A stretch of DNA of 64,000 nt from Verrucomicrobiaceae bacterium (GCA_016795365.1 JAEUHN010000004.1:303868-367867); one strand, 5' to 3'. Numbered from the stretch's first letter, positions 51,264 through 60,409 are shown. Notes: a model not told the origin generated them from the letters alone. A program made the numbers and translations.

Positions 51264-52007
51264 TTATGCCGCCTTGGCCATCGCCTTTAAGGCTTCGGCA
51301 CGACGACCTGCGGCTGCGCCGGGTTCATCGCGATCGACGTGGCCATCACGCAAACGAATCACCCGGGTGCAACGCTCCACCATGCGCTCGTCGTGCGTCA
51401 CAAAGACGAGGGTCTTGCCCTGACGATTCAGGTCGTCGAACACGCCGAGAATCTCCTGCCCCGACTTGCTGTCGAGATTGCCAGTGGCTTCGTCCGCGAG
51501 GATGACGAGCGGATTGTTAGACAGAGCGCGAGCAATCGCCACGCGCTGCTGTTGGCCGCCCGAGAGCTCATTCGGCTTGTGGTGCAGTCGATGTGAGAGC
51601 CCCACTTGGGCGGCCAGACGCTCGGAGATCACGCGCATCTCGGTGTCATGCATGCCCGAGTAGTAAAGGGGCACCTCGATGTTCTCGAGCACGGTAAGTT
51701 GCTGGATGAGGTTGTAGCTCTGGAAGATGAAACCCAGGTTCTTGCAGCGTGCTTGGGATAGCGAGTCATCATCAAGCGTGGCTACATTCTGGCCACCGAG
51801 CAGGTAATCGCCGCTGGTGGGCTGATCGAGGCAGCCGAGCACGTTGAGGAGGGTGGACTTGCCACAGCCTGACGGCCCCATGATGCAGACATACTCGCCG
51901 GGGAAAATATCCACGCTGATGCCCTGCAACACATGGCTCACCATGTCGCCGATCTGATAGGTCTTTCGGATGTCTCGCAGACTGATGATGGGCTGATCGG
52001 GAGCCAT
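51264..52007 (-). CDS. ABC transporter ATP-binding protein (MacB/LolD type)
   Basis: A 247-residue ATPase of the MacB/LolD/FtsE-like export group. Walker A is GPSGCGKST (44-52), the signature [15 protein letters not shown] is preceded by HHKPNE, Walker B is [17 protein letters not shown] and the switch His is in FVTHDERM. This group normally couples to an FtsX-like permease. Here it lies 6 bp after the membrane-fusion protein and in line with the outer-membrane channel gene, but no permease gene follows: the next gene is an SHD1 peptidase-like gene. A permease must be encoded elsewhere, or was lost. Function as part of a tripartite exporter is inferred from context. Confidence 0.92.
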   Translation of the reverse strand: MAPDQPIISLRDIRKTYQIGDMVSHVLQGISVDIFPGEYVCIMGPSGCGKSTLLNVLGCLDQPTSGDYLLGGQNVATLDDDSLSQARCKNLGFIFQSYNLIQQLTVLENIEVPLYYSGMHDTEMRVISERLAAQVGLSHRLHHKPNELSGGQQQRVAIARALSNNPLVILADEATGNLDSKSGQEILGVFDDLNRQGKTLVFVTHDERMVERCTRVIRLRDGHVDRDEPGAAAGRRAEALKAMAKAA

Positions 52008-52013
52008 GACAGA

Positions 52014-53837
52014 TTACCGGGCGGCGACGTCCTTCTTGGCCGGCTTTTTGTCGGCGTCTCCCTTGGCGGGAGCACCTGGCGGGCTTGCCGGCTCATCCTG
52101 CATGTCGGCGTCAAGCGAGCTTCGCTTCGGCACGGTCAAGGCAACGTTCTCTCCGAGGTCGAGGCCCTTTTGCACCTCGATGAACTCATCGTTGAAGGCT
52201 CCAGTGGACACTTCACGCCGCTCAAGCTCGCTGCCCGTATTGACGTAGCAGAAATGGTGATCGTTCTCGACCTCAATGGACTGGACGGGCACGTAGATCA
52301 CATCGGCCAGATCATTCACGATGATGTCCACCTTGGCATTCATGCCGGGCTTCAGCCAATCGTTCAGGCCGTCAATGTGAACGGTGCAGGGATAGACTTT
52401 GAGGTTCGGTGTGTATCGGCTGCTGCTGGAGTCTGGCAGCACGGCGACTTCAGCCACCTGACCGAACAACTCCTTGCCCGGCTCAGCATCGACACGGACC
52501 CGCACGCGTTGACCGATCCGCACCTTCTTCACTTGGGACTCGTGAACGGACACGTGAACGCCCATCGCTTCCATGTTGGGAATGGTGAGAATCGTCTGGC
52601 GCAAGCGAACGGCCGCACCTTCTTCGATCGGCTCGCTGTAGCGATACGCGCTGCCCGAGCTGATAGGGCCATAGGCCACGAGACCTGTCTGAGTGGCACG
52701 GATCACGCAGGCCTTGAGCTGGCGCTCAAGATCTTCCTTCTTGGCGAGTTCCATCTCATAGCGGCGCTTGGCCGTCTCAAACTTGCTCTCGGCTTGCGCC
52801 ATGCGGCTGCGGTTCTCACGAATGGTCCGTTGCAGTTTGTGAAGGGAGTCCTGGTAAGCTCCGAGAAACTGCTCACACTGCTTGGGGAACTCGTATCGGC
52901 GGAACAGATCGAGCGCGACTTCAGCAGTTCTCACGGACAGCTCAACCTTGGCGTGGGTCACTTGATCATTCTCGAAAGCAGACTTGGTGATGAACTTCTT
53001 CTCGGCGAGCTTGGCGGACGCATCCAAGGTTTGTTGAGCAAGCGACAGTTCACCCTGATGCAGCAGCAGGTCGCCCTTCAATTGCCCCAGCTTCTGTTCG
53101 GCTTCACCATCGTCCGTCTTGTCCTCGTCGAGGATCTTGACGAAGTCGATGCGCTGCACGGCTGCGACGGTGGTTTTCTTAACTGCTGGCGCAGGCTTGA
53201 CCTCTGCAGACTTTGTCTCCTTCTCAGCCGCAGTCTCACGGGTGGCCAGGGTCACACGCGAGGGCTTGCTGGCGCTTTCCATCGTTGCCACATGCAGGTC
53301 CAGGGCCTCAATGGTCTCGGGCAGTCCGCGTTGCTTCAGCACTGCAACCGCCACCTTCTTACCGAGATACTTTTCAAAGTCCATCAAGGCGAAGGCTGCT
53401 GCCGTCTTCGCATCGCGGACCAAACTCTGGTTCTCACTGCGAACGATCTCGCGGTTCTCGTCCACGTCGATGTAGTTGGCCACGGTGGTCTGGAACTCAA
53501 TGTCGTGAGTCGTGATCTTGTCCTTGATGTCGCTGGGGTCGAGTTCCACCAGGACCTTACCATCTTTCACATCCTCTTCGGTGATCAGGTAGCCTTCAGG
53601 GATGAGGCTCATGATTTTCGTCGGATACTCGATCTCGCTTTTGACTTCGAAGTTCTTGAGCGCGCGAATCTCTCCCCCTTGGAGCACATTGATTTGCAAG
53701 TTACCGCGCTGCACAGCGAAGGTCGGCACGTCTGTCACGGCCGCCGTCGAGGAGCCCAGCAACCAGTAGGCAGAGCCTACGGCTACAGCCGTCAGGCCTC
53801 CAATCCACCACCAGCGTTTGCTTCCCTTTGTCGTCAT
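52014..53837 (-). CDS. HlyD/MacA-type periplasmic adaptor (membrane fusion protein)
   Basis: A 607-residue adaptor. The N-terminus GSKRWWWIGGLTAVAVGSAY is a membrane anchor. A lipoyl/barrel half (FAVQRGNLQINVLQGGEIRA) leads into a long helical hairpin (about 250-400, with several heptad-rich segments, a Lys/Ala insert around EKETKSAEVKPAPAVKKTT). The second barrel half follows (ATQTGLVAYGPISSGSAYRY, VSVHESQVKKVRIGQRVRVR, YPCTVHIDGLNDWLKPGMNA). At more than 600 residues it is longer than E. coli MacA (about 370). A Lys/Pro-rich tail ends it. Its start overlaps the TolC-like stop by four bases (ATGA type), and it precedes the ABC ATPase by 6 bp, so the three form one operon. Confidence 0.9.
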   Translation of the reverse strand: MTTKGSKRWWWIGGLTAVAVGSAYWLLGSSTAAVTDVPTFAVQRGNLQINVLQGGEIRALKNFEVKSEIEYPTKIMSLIPEGYLITEEDVKDGKVLVELDPSDIKDKITTHDIEFQTTVANYIDVDENREIVRSENQSLVRDAKTAAAFALMDFEKYLGKKVAVAVLKQRGLPETIEALDLHVATMESASKPSRVTLATRETAAEKETKSAEVKPAPAVKKTTVAAVQRIDFVKILDEDKTDDGEAEQKLGQLKGDLLLHQGELSLAQQTLDASAKLAEKKFITKSAFENDQVTHAKVELSVRTAEVALDLFRRYEFPKQCEQFLGAYQDSLHKLQRTIRENRSRMAQAESKFETAKRRYEMELAKKEDLERQLKACVIRATQTGLVAYGPISSGSAYRYSEPIEEGAAVRLRQTILTIPNMEAMGVHVSVHESQVKKVRIGQRVRVRVDAEPGKELFGQVAEVAVLPDSSSSRYTPNLKVYPCTVHIDGLNDWLKPGMNAKVDIIVNDLADVIYVPVQSIEVENDHHFCYVNTGSELERREVSTGAFNDEFIEVQKGLDLGENVALTVPKRSSLDADMQDEPASPPGAPAKGDADKKPAKKDVAAR

Positions 53838-55531
53838 GATCCTTGTCCCTTTGGGGTTTCTCTAGCCAATACGTCGGCCCAGGAGCCATCTTTTCGAATG
53901 AACAAGATGCCCATGTTTTTCCATAACTGGAGCCGTGCAATCGTATGGTTTACGAGCGCCGCGATGCGCTGGTCGCGTGCATCATTGAGAGCCTGCTGGG
54001 CATCAATGAGGTCACGGGAGCTGCTGCGATCCACCTCGAACATCGCACGCTCGCGCTCCAGGCGCACTTCACTTAGCCTTAGCCCCTCCTGGGCGATGTC
54101 ATACTGCTTGCGAGCCACGTCGAGATTGCGCCACGAGGCACGGACATCTTTGCGAACCGTCTCCTGAGCCAGCTCAAGGTCACGATCGGCCTTTTGAAGC
54201 TTGATCTGGGCCGCGCGGAGCACATTGCGGGCAGGCTTCTGATCCAGGTGAAGGTCCAGGTCGAGCCCCACGGAGAAGTCGCGGCGCTTGCCATCAATGT
54301 TGAGGTCGTCAGACTTCGGATCGCTCTTCACATTGTAAGCCCCTTTAACGTCCAGCCCAGGGAGGAGGTCATGCTCGGCCACCTTCACCTGACGGAGCGC
54401 GTCGTCACGAGCATCGCGGGCATTCCACAAATCGAGGCGCGTCACCACGGCCGTCTCGAGGGCTTCGTTGAGAGTGCCCGGCGGGTCGGACAATTCAAGC
54501 CGGTCCATCTCACCCTGATCGAGCATTAAGGGCTGAGTCACCGGGATGGCGAGTTCGAGTTTGAGGTCGTCGAGATTTTCCTCGTAGAGCTTCACGGCGG
54601 CAATCCAACGACGGTGGTAGTTGAGCTCTGCCTGCTGGAGGAGACCAAGTGCGGACTGAGTTTTGCCCGGACGAGTGGCCTCCACGAGCGCCTTCTGGGC
54701 CACCAGCGTGTCCTTGATCGTGCTGTAGGCCACATACGCGTTGCGCGCCGCATCACGAGACTGAAGCGCCTGGTAGTAGGCGGAGGCAATGTCGATCGCG
54801 AAGGTCTTGCGATACTGGGTGAAGTCACGAATCGCGTAGAGCACATCGCGCTCAGCCTGCGTCAGAGGTTCCGTCACGCTCAGTGATCCAGCGCCACGAA
54901 GGAGCGGCTGGGCAAGGGTGACGGCTAGCTTCGAATCGCCCAAGTTTCGCACGCCGCCCGTGAAGAAACGCACGAAGTCAGTGGAGAGATCCGCCGCGAT
55001 GCGAGTGCCGATGCTGGTCAGTTTGGAGAAACCCACCGTGCCATTCGACGTGATGGTGTGCTCCGTGGTGAACTGATTGATCGCGCCTTCGACGTTGTTC
55101 CCCACATAAGCACCCGAGCCAATCCCACTAGCGATCGGAGCAAACTGGTGCCGGGCCAGCGTCAAATCTAGCGCCGTCAGATACACAGACTCCTTCTGCC
55201 CGAGGTAGGTGCGATTGTGCCCCACGCCCAGGCCCAGGGCATCAGGCAACGTCAACACTTTGGCGTCCTTCTCAATCAACGCACGATCGCCCAGGAACTC
55301 CTCGAGCTTCGTGTTGCGGATCATCTTTTCCAAATCCACCGCTTTGGGAGGCAGGATGCTCAGGAGATCGTTGCCGGAATTGGGCACATGGCTCGACTTC
55401 GACCGCAGAATCGAGAACACCTCACGGTCCGACCACTTCTTGTGAAAGCCTCCACCGCAAGCACTCAGCAGGCACACCAATCCCAGGGCTACAGAACAAC
55501 GAGAGAGATGTGGGCGCGAGGATTCCTTCAT
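53834..55531 (-). CDS. TolC-like outer-membrane efflux lipoprotein
   Basis: A 565-residue outer-membrane channel protein. Unlike TolC itself it has a lipobox (VCLLSACGGGF), so it is lipidated like NodT/OprM proteins. Two outer-membrane efflux protein (OEP) repeats are visible: YRKTFAIDIASAYYQALQSR, then ALGLLQQAELNYHRRWIAAV in the first half, and AIKLQKADRDLELAQETVRK with ASWRNLDVARKQYDIAQEGL in the second. RIAALVNHTIARLQLWKNMG closes the helical bundle. It is first in the leftward operon and overlaps the adaptor gene by four bases. It should form a trimeric channel for export through the outer membrane. Confidence 0.92.
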   Translation of the reverse strand: MKESSRPHLSRCSVALGLVCLLSACGGGFHKKWSDREVFSILRSKSSHVPNSGNDLLSILPPKAVDLEKMIRNTKLEEFLGDRALIEKDAKVLTLPDALGLGVGHNRTYLGQKESVYLTALDLTLARHQFAPIASGIGSGAYVGNNVEGAINQFTTEHTITSNGTVGFSKLTSIGTRIAADLSTDFVRFFTGGVRNLGDSKLAVTLAQPLLRGAGSLSVTEPLTQAERDVLYAIRDFTQYRKTFAIDIASAYYQALQSRDAARNAYVAYSTIKDTLVAQKALVEATRPGKTQSALGLLQQAELNYHRRWIAAVKLYEENLDDLKLELAIPVTQPLMLDQGEMDRLELSDPPGTLNEALETAVVTRLDLWNARDARDDALRQVKVAEHDLLPGLDVKGAYNVKSDPKSDDLNIDGKRRDFSVGLDLDLHLDQKPARNVLRAAQIKLQKADRDLELAQETVRKDVRASWRNLDVARKQYDIAQEGLRLSEVRLERERAMFEVDRSSSRDLIDAQQALNDARDQRIAALVNHTIARLQLWKNMGILFIRKDGSWADVLARETPKGQGS

Positions 55532-55641
55532 GGCATGGGGTCAGCCAAGTTTGAGAGTCCGCCGGTGGGGGTTTTTGGCGGGCAATGACAACGTCTGGCC
55601 CCAGCCTGTTCTTTCGGCCAAGGACATCTTTTTCGAAACCT

Positions 55642-56544
55642 TTAGCCTGGCGACAGCTGCCGCCGCTGCCCCAGCAAGCAAGCGATCAAGAAGGGCACAT
55701 TGACGAAGAACACCGCGAGCATGGTCTCGTTCTGGTGGAACTCGAGGCCCATGAAATAGTTGATGCTTCGATGCATGCAGATCGTGCCCACGCCAAAAAG
55801 GAAAGCCAGCTTTCGCGAGCCCACCGACAACACGATGAGCGCCTCCACCAGGAACCCCAGATCAAAGAGTGCCGCCGTCCAGAAGGGATGCTCCAGCATC
55901 CACACGACATTAGGCGGCTCCGTAGCGTAACGCAGATCGAGAGCACTGAAGTAGTTCTGCCGCATCGTCTTCACCATATCGAGCGCGATGTAATGACTGC
56001 GGAAGAGCCAGGTGAAGCCCGAGTTCCACAGCTTGGAGAACACCGAAATCAAGTAAGCCGATGCCATTCCCGCCTGCGCCGCCACAAGCATCCACGCCTG
56101 CAACCCCGACGATGGTTTCAGCCAGCTGCCTGCCTTGGGGCGCAGATAAAACAGAGCCGCCAGCGCCTGAGAGAAAAGCACCACCGCCAGGATGTGATGC
56201 GAGTGATTGGTGAAGCCCTGAGAATTGATCAGCGTGTAGAGCGCAATGTAGGCCACAGCGAGCACCGGCAGCACGACCGGCAAGGCAAGGCCACTCGCAT
56301 ACACCACCAGCAAGGCGATCAGCGCCTGCCGATAGATCTCAAAGTTCGATGCCTGCCCCAGCCATGTCAGATCAATGAAATGCGCCATGCCCACCGGCAC
56401 GGGCTGCACCGTCGGTGGCGGCAAGATCGGAAGGAAATGATAGACCACACCCGCTGTGAACACACGGGCCAGCGCGCCTTCGAGACCGCTGACGATGGGC
56501 AATGGAAACAGATGCGTCCAGAAGAGGTGCAGCAGCTTTTTCAT
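55642..56544 (-). CDS. HTTM-like multi-helix membrane protein
   Basis: A 300-residue polytopic protein with about eight hydrophobic segments (for example ALIALLVVYASGLALPVVLP, AWMLVAAQAGMASAYLISVF, TMLAVFFVNVPFLIACLLG). The pattern AYLISVFSKLWNSGFTWLFR, then LEHPFWTAALFDLGFLVEAL and MHRSINYFMGLEFHQNETML, resembles the HTTM domain of vitamin-K-dependent gamma-carboxylase-like and DoxX-related bacterial proteins. No catalytic role is demonstrated for bacterial members. The stop of the small gene 56541-56975 overlaps its start by four bases, so they are translationally coupled. Confidence 0.75.
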   Translation of the reverse strand: MKKLLHLFWTHLFPLPIVSGLEGALARVFTAGVVYHFLPILPPPTVQPVPVGMAHFIDLTWLGQASNFEIYRQALIALLVVYASGLALPVVLPVLAVAYIALYTLINSQGFTNHSHHILAVVLFSQALAALFYLRPKAGSWLKPSSGLQAWMLVAAQAGMASAYLISVFSKLWNSGFTWLFRSHYIALDMVKTMRQNYFSALDLRYATEPPNVVWMLEHPFWTAALFDLGFLVEALIVLSVGSRKLAFLFGVGTICMHRSINYFMGLEFHQNETMLAVFFVNVPFLIACLLGQRRQLSPG

Positions 56545-56975
56545 TCGGTGAAGAAGACCTCCCGCTTCTCTTCCACCTTCCCATCCGCAAACTGGATCGT
56601 GGTGAACATGATTCGCAGCTTCTCGGGCAGCACCTGCTTGTTGTGCTTCGCCTGCGTGCGCAGGTAAGCGAGCGTGTCGCGAGCCACGCCCTCGACAGCC
56701 TCGCGAGGCAGCGACTTGACGCCCACATCAAGCTTCTTCGCCTGATCGCTCAGCCGCTTGCGCAGGATCTTGCCGAGGTTCGGACCCCGCACACCCGTCA
56801 GCTGGGTCAAAGGCAAGGCCTTACCCGCTGCATCCTCCAAGTGGTAATAGGCACTGACCGGATCGGGATCGCTATACATTGGGTAATGCGAGAACGGAAA
56901 GTTCTCCTTCAGCACCAGCGAAAGGGCGCAGAAAACCGGGATGGCGATGAGCAGGATGACCTTGGAGGAAAGCAT
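56541..56975 (-). CDS. Hypothetical membrane-anchored protein, partner of HTTM-like gene
   Basis: A 144-residue protein with an N-terminal membrane segment (MLSSKVILLIAIPVFCALSL) and a mostly helical remainder (LGKILRKRLSDQAKKLDVGV, EAVEGVARDTLAYLRTQAK). The motif NFPFSHYPMYSDPDP after the anchor is found in small proteins that accompany HTTM-like membrane proteins; that association is from memory of the family and only supports the context. A TTG start 19 codons upstream is possible. It overlaps the HTTM gene by four bases and follows the Ala/Lys lipoprotein by 116 bp. Function is unknown. Confidence 0.75.
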   Translation of the reverse strand: MLSSKVILLIAIPVFCALSLVLKENFPFSHYPMYSDPDPVSAYYHLEDAAGKALPLTQLTGVRGPNLGKILRKRLSDQAKKLDVGVKSLPREAVEGVARDTLAYLRTQAKHNKQVLPEKLRIMFTTIQFADGKVEEKREVFFTE

Positions 56976-57091
56976 GAACAAGAAGCGGCACACCAACGTG
57001 CGACTGCCACCAGACTTGCGCTTCACTTTCAATCAAGAAAGCCCGGCTCAATCTTCGGCAAAAATCGCACGCTGGCGAACCGAGGCGTGAA

Positions 57092-57442
57092 TCAAGGCTT
57101 GGCTGGATCAGCCTTGGGCACAGGTGGCGGCTGCGGTGCGGGAGATGCCTTGTCGTCAGGAATCACGATCGGCACCGCGATCGCCTGGGACGCTTGCTTC
57201 ACAGCCGCGTCCGCTTTCGCACGAGCTTCCTCCGTTGCGTCTTTGATCTTATCTGCCGCGGTCTTTGCGGCGTCTTTCGCGGCATCGCCAGCAGCTTTCG
57301 CCGCATCGGTGGCAGCCTTCACAGCCTCCTCGGTTTTCTTGCCCGCCTCGGCAGCTTTGGCCTTGGCTTCGTCAGCTTTCTTCTGGTCGCACGAGGCCAG
57401 TCCGAGGACGGCGATGGATGCAAGGATCAATGGTGTTTTCAT
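57092..57442 (-). CDS. Small Ala/Lys-rich lipoprotein (LEA-like repeat helix)
   Basis: A 116-residue predicted lipoprotein: MKTPLILASIAVLGLASCDQ puts the lipid on C18. The middle (about 20-85) is an Ala/Lys/Asp/Glu repeat (EAVKAATDAAKAAGDAAKDA) with an 11-residue-like periodicity, as in LEA or apolipoprotein-like amphipathic helices, and ends in a Pro-rich tail (DKASPAPQPPPVPK). Such proteins are often abundant envelope or stress proteins, and none is assigned here. It begins 26 bp after the stop of the amino-acid-binding lipoprotein in the same direction. Confidence 0.8.
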   Translation of the reverse strand: MKTPLILASIAVLGLASCDQKKADEAKAKAAEAGKKTEEAVKAATDAAKAAGDAAKDAAKTAADKIKDATEEARAKADAAVKQASQAIAVPIVIPDDKASPAPQPPPVPKADPAKP

Positions 57443-57468
57443 GGGTTTGATTGGATTGGAACTTCGAG

Positions 57469-58257
57469 TCATGGAGCCGCAGGAACATCAAAGATGAATG
57501 GAATCCCCTGCTGCTTCAGCATTTCACGATACGTCCCCAGATGCTTGTCCGCCAACTTTTCGAAGCCTCCCTGGCTTCGATACTCCTTGAGGAAGGCGTT
57601 GATCTTGCCCTTCAACTCGTCCTGCCCCTGACGCAAGGCGATGGCCCAGTGCTCCACTCGAATCGGAGCCAACAGCGCCTTCGTCGTGTCCGGATTCGCC
57701 TTGGCGTAATTCATCACGCTGATCTGATCATAGACCCACGCATCCGCGCTGCCCTTGGACACCTCCATCACGCAAGCGGGATCAGCATCAAGCGCCACGA
57801 TCTCCGCGTTCGGTAGATTGGCCAGGCACCACTGTTCCCCCGTCGTCGCGATCTTCACCACCACCCGGCGCTTGCCCTGTTTCAGATCGTCTGCCGACGC
57901 CAGCGCTGAACCCTTCGGCACTAGGAGGCAGATAGACGTCGTCGCATACGGATCGCTGAAATCGAACTTCTGCCGCCGCTCGTCCGTCGCCGTCATCGAC
58001 GAGATGGCAATGTCCACACTGCCCGTCGGAATCGCCGCGAGCAGACCATCGAAGGCAATGTTTTCAAACTTCACCGGCCGCCCTAGATGCTCCGCTAGCG
58101 CCTTCCCAAGGTCGATACTCACACCCGCGAACTCACCCTGCTCGTTCTTGTATTCAAACGGCGGATACGTCGCGTCCGTGCCAATGATGAGCGCGTCACT
58201 GCGCGAACAAGACGTGACCACCCCGAGTGCGATGAGAGCCAGAAAACAGCGGATCAT
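57469..58257 (-). CDS. Amino-acid-binding lipoprotein (SBP_bac_3), no adjacent permease
   Basis: A 262-residue lipoprotein (lipobox GVVTSC, C17). The type II periplasmic binding fold has the SBP_bac_3 signature: ALIIGTDATYPPFEYKNEQG, FAGVSIDLGKALAEHLGRPV, FENIAFDGLLAAIPTGSVDI, TATDERRQKFDFSDPYATTS and ADAWVYDQISVMNYAKANPD. The Arg in TDERR and the Asp in the C-terminal lobe are the usual contacts of the amino-acid carboxylate and amino groups. Length is close to typical. A permease (HisM/GlnP-type) and ATPase are not adjacent. It starts 119 bp downstream of the minisatellite. Confidence 0.93.
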   Translation of the reverse strand: MIRCFLALIALGVVTSCSRSDALIIGTDATYPPFEYKNEQGEFAGVSIDLGKALAEHLGRPVKFENIAFDGLLAAIPTGSVDIAISSMTATDERRQKFDFSDPYATTSICLLVPKGSALASADDLKQGKRRVVVKIATTGEQWCLANLPNAEIVALDADPACVMEVSKGSADAWVYDQISVMNYAKANPDTTKALLAPIRVEHWAIALRQGQDELKGKINAFLKEYRSQGGFEKLADKHLGTYREMLKQQGIPFIFDVPAAP

Positions 58258-58376
58258 GCCCGCTGCTATGCCGTCGAAATCACGGAGCGCCAAGTTCGAA
58301 TCATCGGTGCCCTTACGTTCTCCAGCGAGATTGCCTCACACGAAGACACCAAGGCTCAAGGATCTTCGCGCGACGA

Positions 58377-58754
58377 CTCGGAGTCTCGGGATTGCTAGCC
58401 GAAATTGTCGCGAGGCAGGTCGGAGTCTTGGGAACGTCAGCCGACATTGTCGCGCAGCAGGTCGGAGTCTTGGGAACGTCAGCCGACATTGTCGCGCAGC
58501 AGGTCGGAGTCCTGGGAACGTCAGCCGAAATTGTCGCGCAGCAGGTCGGAGTCTCGGGAACCTCAGCCGACATTGTCGCACGGCAGGTCGGAGTCCTGGG
58601 AACGTCAGCCGACATTGTTGCGCAGCAGGTCGGAGTCTCGGGATTGCTAGCCGACATTGTCGCGTGGCAGGTCGGAGTCTTGGGAACGTCAGCCGACATT
58701 GTCGCGCGGCAGGTCGGAGTCTCGGGAACGCCAGCCGACATTGTCGCACGATGG
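58377..58754. repeat. Minisatellite: nine tandem copies of a 42-bp unit
   Basis: GTCGGAGTC recurs every 42 bp at 58377 (with a C at its first base), 58419, 58461, 58503, 58545, 58587, 58629, 58671 and 58713, and the ninth copy ends near 58754. Units are near-identical except for clustered substitutions at unit positions 10-11, 16-20, 27 and 36-39. Copies 1 and 7 share the variant TTGCT block. Inside each unit GTCGG and CCGAC can pair. Because 42 is a multiple of three, several frames stay open and give 14-residue repeats; the rightward frame V-G-V-L-G-T-S-A-D-I-V-A-Q-Q has many synonymous differences, yet it has no ATG start or ribosome-binding site. Flanks 58258-58376 and 58755-58927 hold nothing recognisable. 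Confidence 0.9.
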
Positions 58755-58927
58755 GCGGGCGCATGGAGTCGGTCACCAAAACTCAGCAGGCCGCTCGCAG
58801 GCGAGGCTTGACCCTCCCGCTAGGTCGTGGGGGCTGGTGGCGGAACCTCAGGCAGGAGGGGCGACGTTTATGACGGGGACGCGCAGCGACGATGGTCACT
58901 GTCATGAAACATCCCTCGGCACGGTGC

Positions 58928-58967
58928 ACAAAAAACCGCGCGTCCTGCTTCTGCAGAACGCGCGGTT
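58928..58967 (-). terminator. Rho-independent terminator after amtB
   Basis: AACCGCGCGT at 58934-58943 pairs perfectly with ACGCGCGGTT at 58958-58967, and an inner CTGC/GCAG continues the stem to a TTCT loop. On the leftward strand the stem is followed by a run of six T (58930-58935). It ends the amtB transcript 64 bp past its stop codon. Confidence 0.92.
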
Positions 58968-59031
58968 GATGGAACTGGCCGCAGCCGTCAGACGCCCGAC
59001 AAGTCCGCCAGGCATCTTGGGGTGCATGGGA

Positions 59032-60360
59032 TCAATGGTTGTAGGCCTCTTCGCCGTGTTCGGCGAGGTCGAGGCCGGTGTTCTCCTGCTCGGGGGTGAC
59101 ACGCAGGCCGATGGTCTTATCGAGGACCTTGAGCAGGACCACGCTCACGATGCCGGAAAGGATGATGGTGTAGAGGGAAGCGAGGAGTTGGGTGACGAGC
59201 TGCTGGCCAATGGCGAAGTCGCCGAGGCCGCCCGCGAAGGACTTCGATCCGAAGACGGCGACCAGGACGGTGCCGATGAAGCCGCCGACGCCGTGGACAC
59301 CGAAGACGTCGAGGGCGTCATCGTAGTTGAACTTGCGCTTGAGCTTGGCGCAGGCCAGCCAGCAGACGAAGGCGGAGATGCTGCCGATGCAGATGGCACC
59401 GATGGGTCCCACCTTGCCCGAGGCGGGGGTGATGGCGGCAAGACCGGCGATGGAACCAGTTGCAATGCCCAGGGCACTGGACTTGCCAAGCTTCACCTTT
59501 TCGATCACGGCCCAGACGACGCAAGCGGCGCAGGCGGAGAGGTGGGTGACGACGAGTGTCATCGCGGCGCTGCCATTGGCGGCGAGCTGGCTGCCGGCAT
59601 TGAATCCGAACCAGCCGACCCAAAGCATGCCCGCGCCTGCGATGGTGGTAGGCAGGTTGTGCGGTGGCATCTGGGTATTGGGGAAGCCCTTGCGCGGACC
59701 GACCATGACGCAAGCGATCAAGGCGGCGACGCCAGCGGTGATGTGGACGACGATGCCGCCCGCGAGGTCGATCACCCCCGTGAGACCGAGGAATTCACCC
59801 GCCTTGTGCCAGACGCCGTAGCAGCAAGGCACATAGACGAGGAGGCTCCAGAGCACGGAGAAGATCATGACGGCCTTGAATTTCATGCGCTCGGCGAAGG
59901 CACCGATGAAGAGGCCGGGTGTGATGAGGAAGAACATCATCTGGTAGGCGAAGTGCAGGAGCTGGGGGATCGTTTTGCAGTCGCTGCGCACGGTGTCCGG
60001 CGTGATGCCATTGAGGAACGATGCGCCGAGGCCGCCGATGAAGGCATTGCCATCAGAGAAGCTCAGCGAGTAGCCGCAGGCCAGCCAGACAAGGCTAAGC
60101 ACGGCGGTGAGCGCGAAGCACTGCATGAAGATCGAGAGCACGTTCTTCGACCGCACGAGGCCGGCATAAAACATCGCCAGACCTGGTATCATCATGAACA
60201 GCACGAGGGCTGTTGAAACCAACAGCCAGGCGGTGTCGCCGCTGTTGATTGTGGAGGTGTCTGCTGCATGGGCAGGAGACGTGGACAACAAAAACAGACC
60301 GGCAGCCCCTGCAAATGCAGCGGCAGTCCGGCCCCCGGAGCGCGAGAGCGAGTTGAGCAT
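59032..60360 (-). CDS. amtB: Ammonium transporter AmtB
   Basis: A 442-residue inner-membrane ammonium channel with a cleavable signal peptide (FAGAAGLFLLSTSPAHA) and eleven membrane helices. The family core is FYAGLVRSKNVLSIFMQCF, and the twin pore histidines are in GGIVVHITAGVAAL and DVFGVHGVGGFIG. GPRKGFPN-type and WFGFNAGSQLAANGSAAM are also present. The C-terminal tail (about 400-442, KTIGLRVTPEQENTGLDLAE) binds the PII protein GlnK in relatives; no glnK gene is adjacent. A near-consensus sigma-54 promoter sits 50 bp upstream, so expression under nitrogen limitation is likely. The transcript ends at the hairpin 58928-58967. Confidence 0.96.
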   Translation of the reverse strand: MLNSLSRSGGRTAAAFAGAAGLFLLSTSPAHAADTSTINSGDTAWLLVSTALVLFMMIPGLAMFYAGLVRSKNVLSIFMQCFALTAVLSLVWLACGYSLSFSDGNAFIGGLGASFLNGITPDTVRSDCKTIPQLLHFAYQMMFFLITPGLFIGAFAERMKFKAVMIFSVLWSLLVYVPCCYGVWHKAGEFLGLTGVIDLAGGIVVHITAGVAALIACVMVGPRKGFPNTQMPPHNLPTTIAGAGMLWVGWFGFNAGSQLAANGSAAMTLVVTHLSACAACVVWAVIEKVKLGKSSALGIATGSIAGLAAITPASGKVGPIGAICIGSISAFVCWLACAKLKRKFNYDDALDVFGVHGVGGFIGTVLVAVFGSKSFAGGLGDFAIGQQLVTQLLASLYTIILSGIVSVVLLKVLDKTIGLRVTPEQENTGLDLAEHGEEAYNH

Positions 60361-60409
60361 GTTTGGTTGGATTCGCCAGTTGGTTGGAGCTGACGATGTT
60401 AGAATCAGA

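Noticed and set aside
51933..54167. Rightward 744-codon frame across the export operon
   Set aside because: Antisense to the adaptor gene, which shows clear HlyD-like blocks.
58377..58754. CRISPR array
   Set aside because: The 42-bp units are directly joined with no unique spacers, and no cas gene is present.
58392..58811. Repeat region read as a protein of 14-residue repeats
   Set aside because: No ATG or ribosome-binding site, and other frames are also open because the unit is a multiple of three. Kept only as a possibility in the repeat entry.
58657..60216. Rightward 519-codon frame opposite amtB
   Set aside because: Acidic antisense frame; amtB has all family motifs, a sigma-54 promoter and a terminator.
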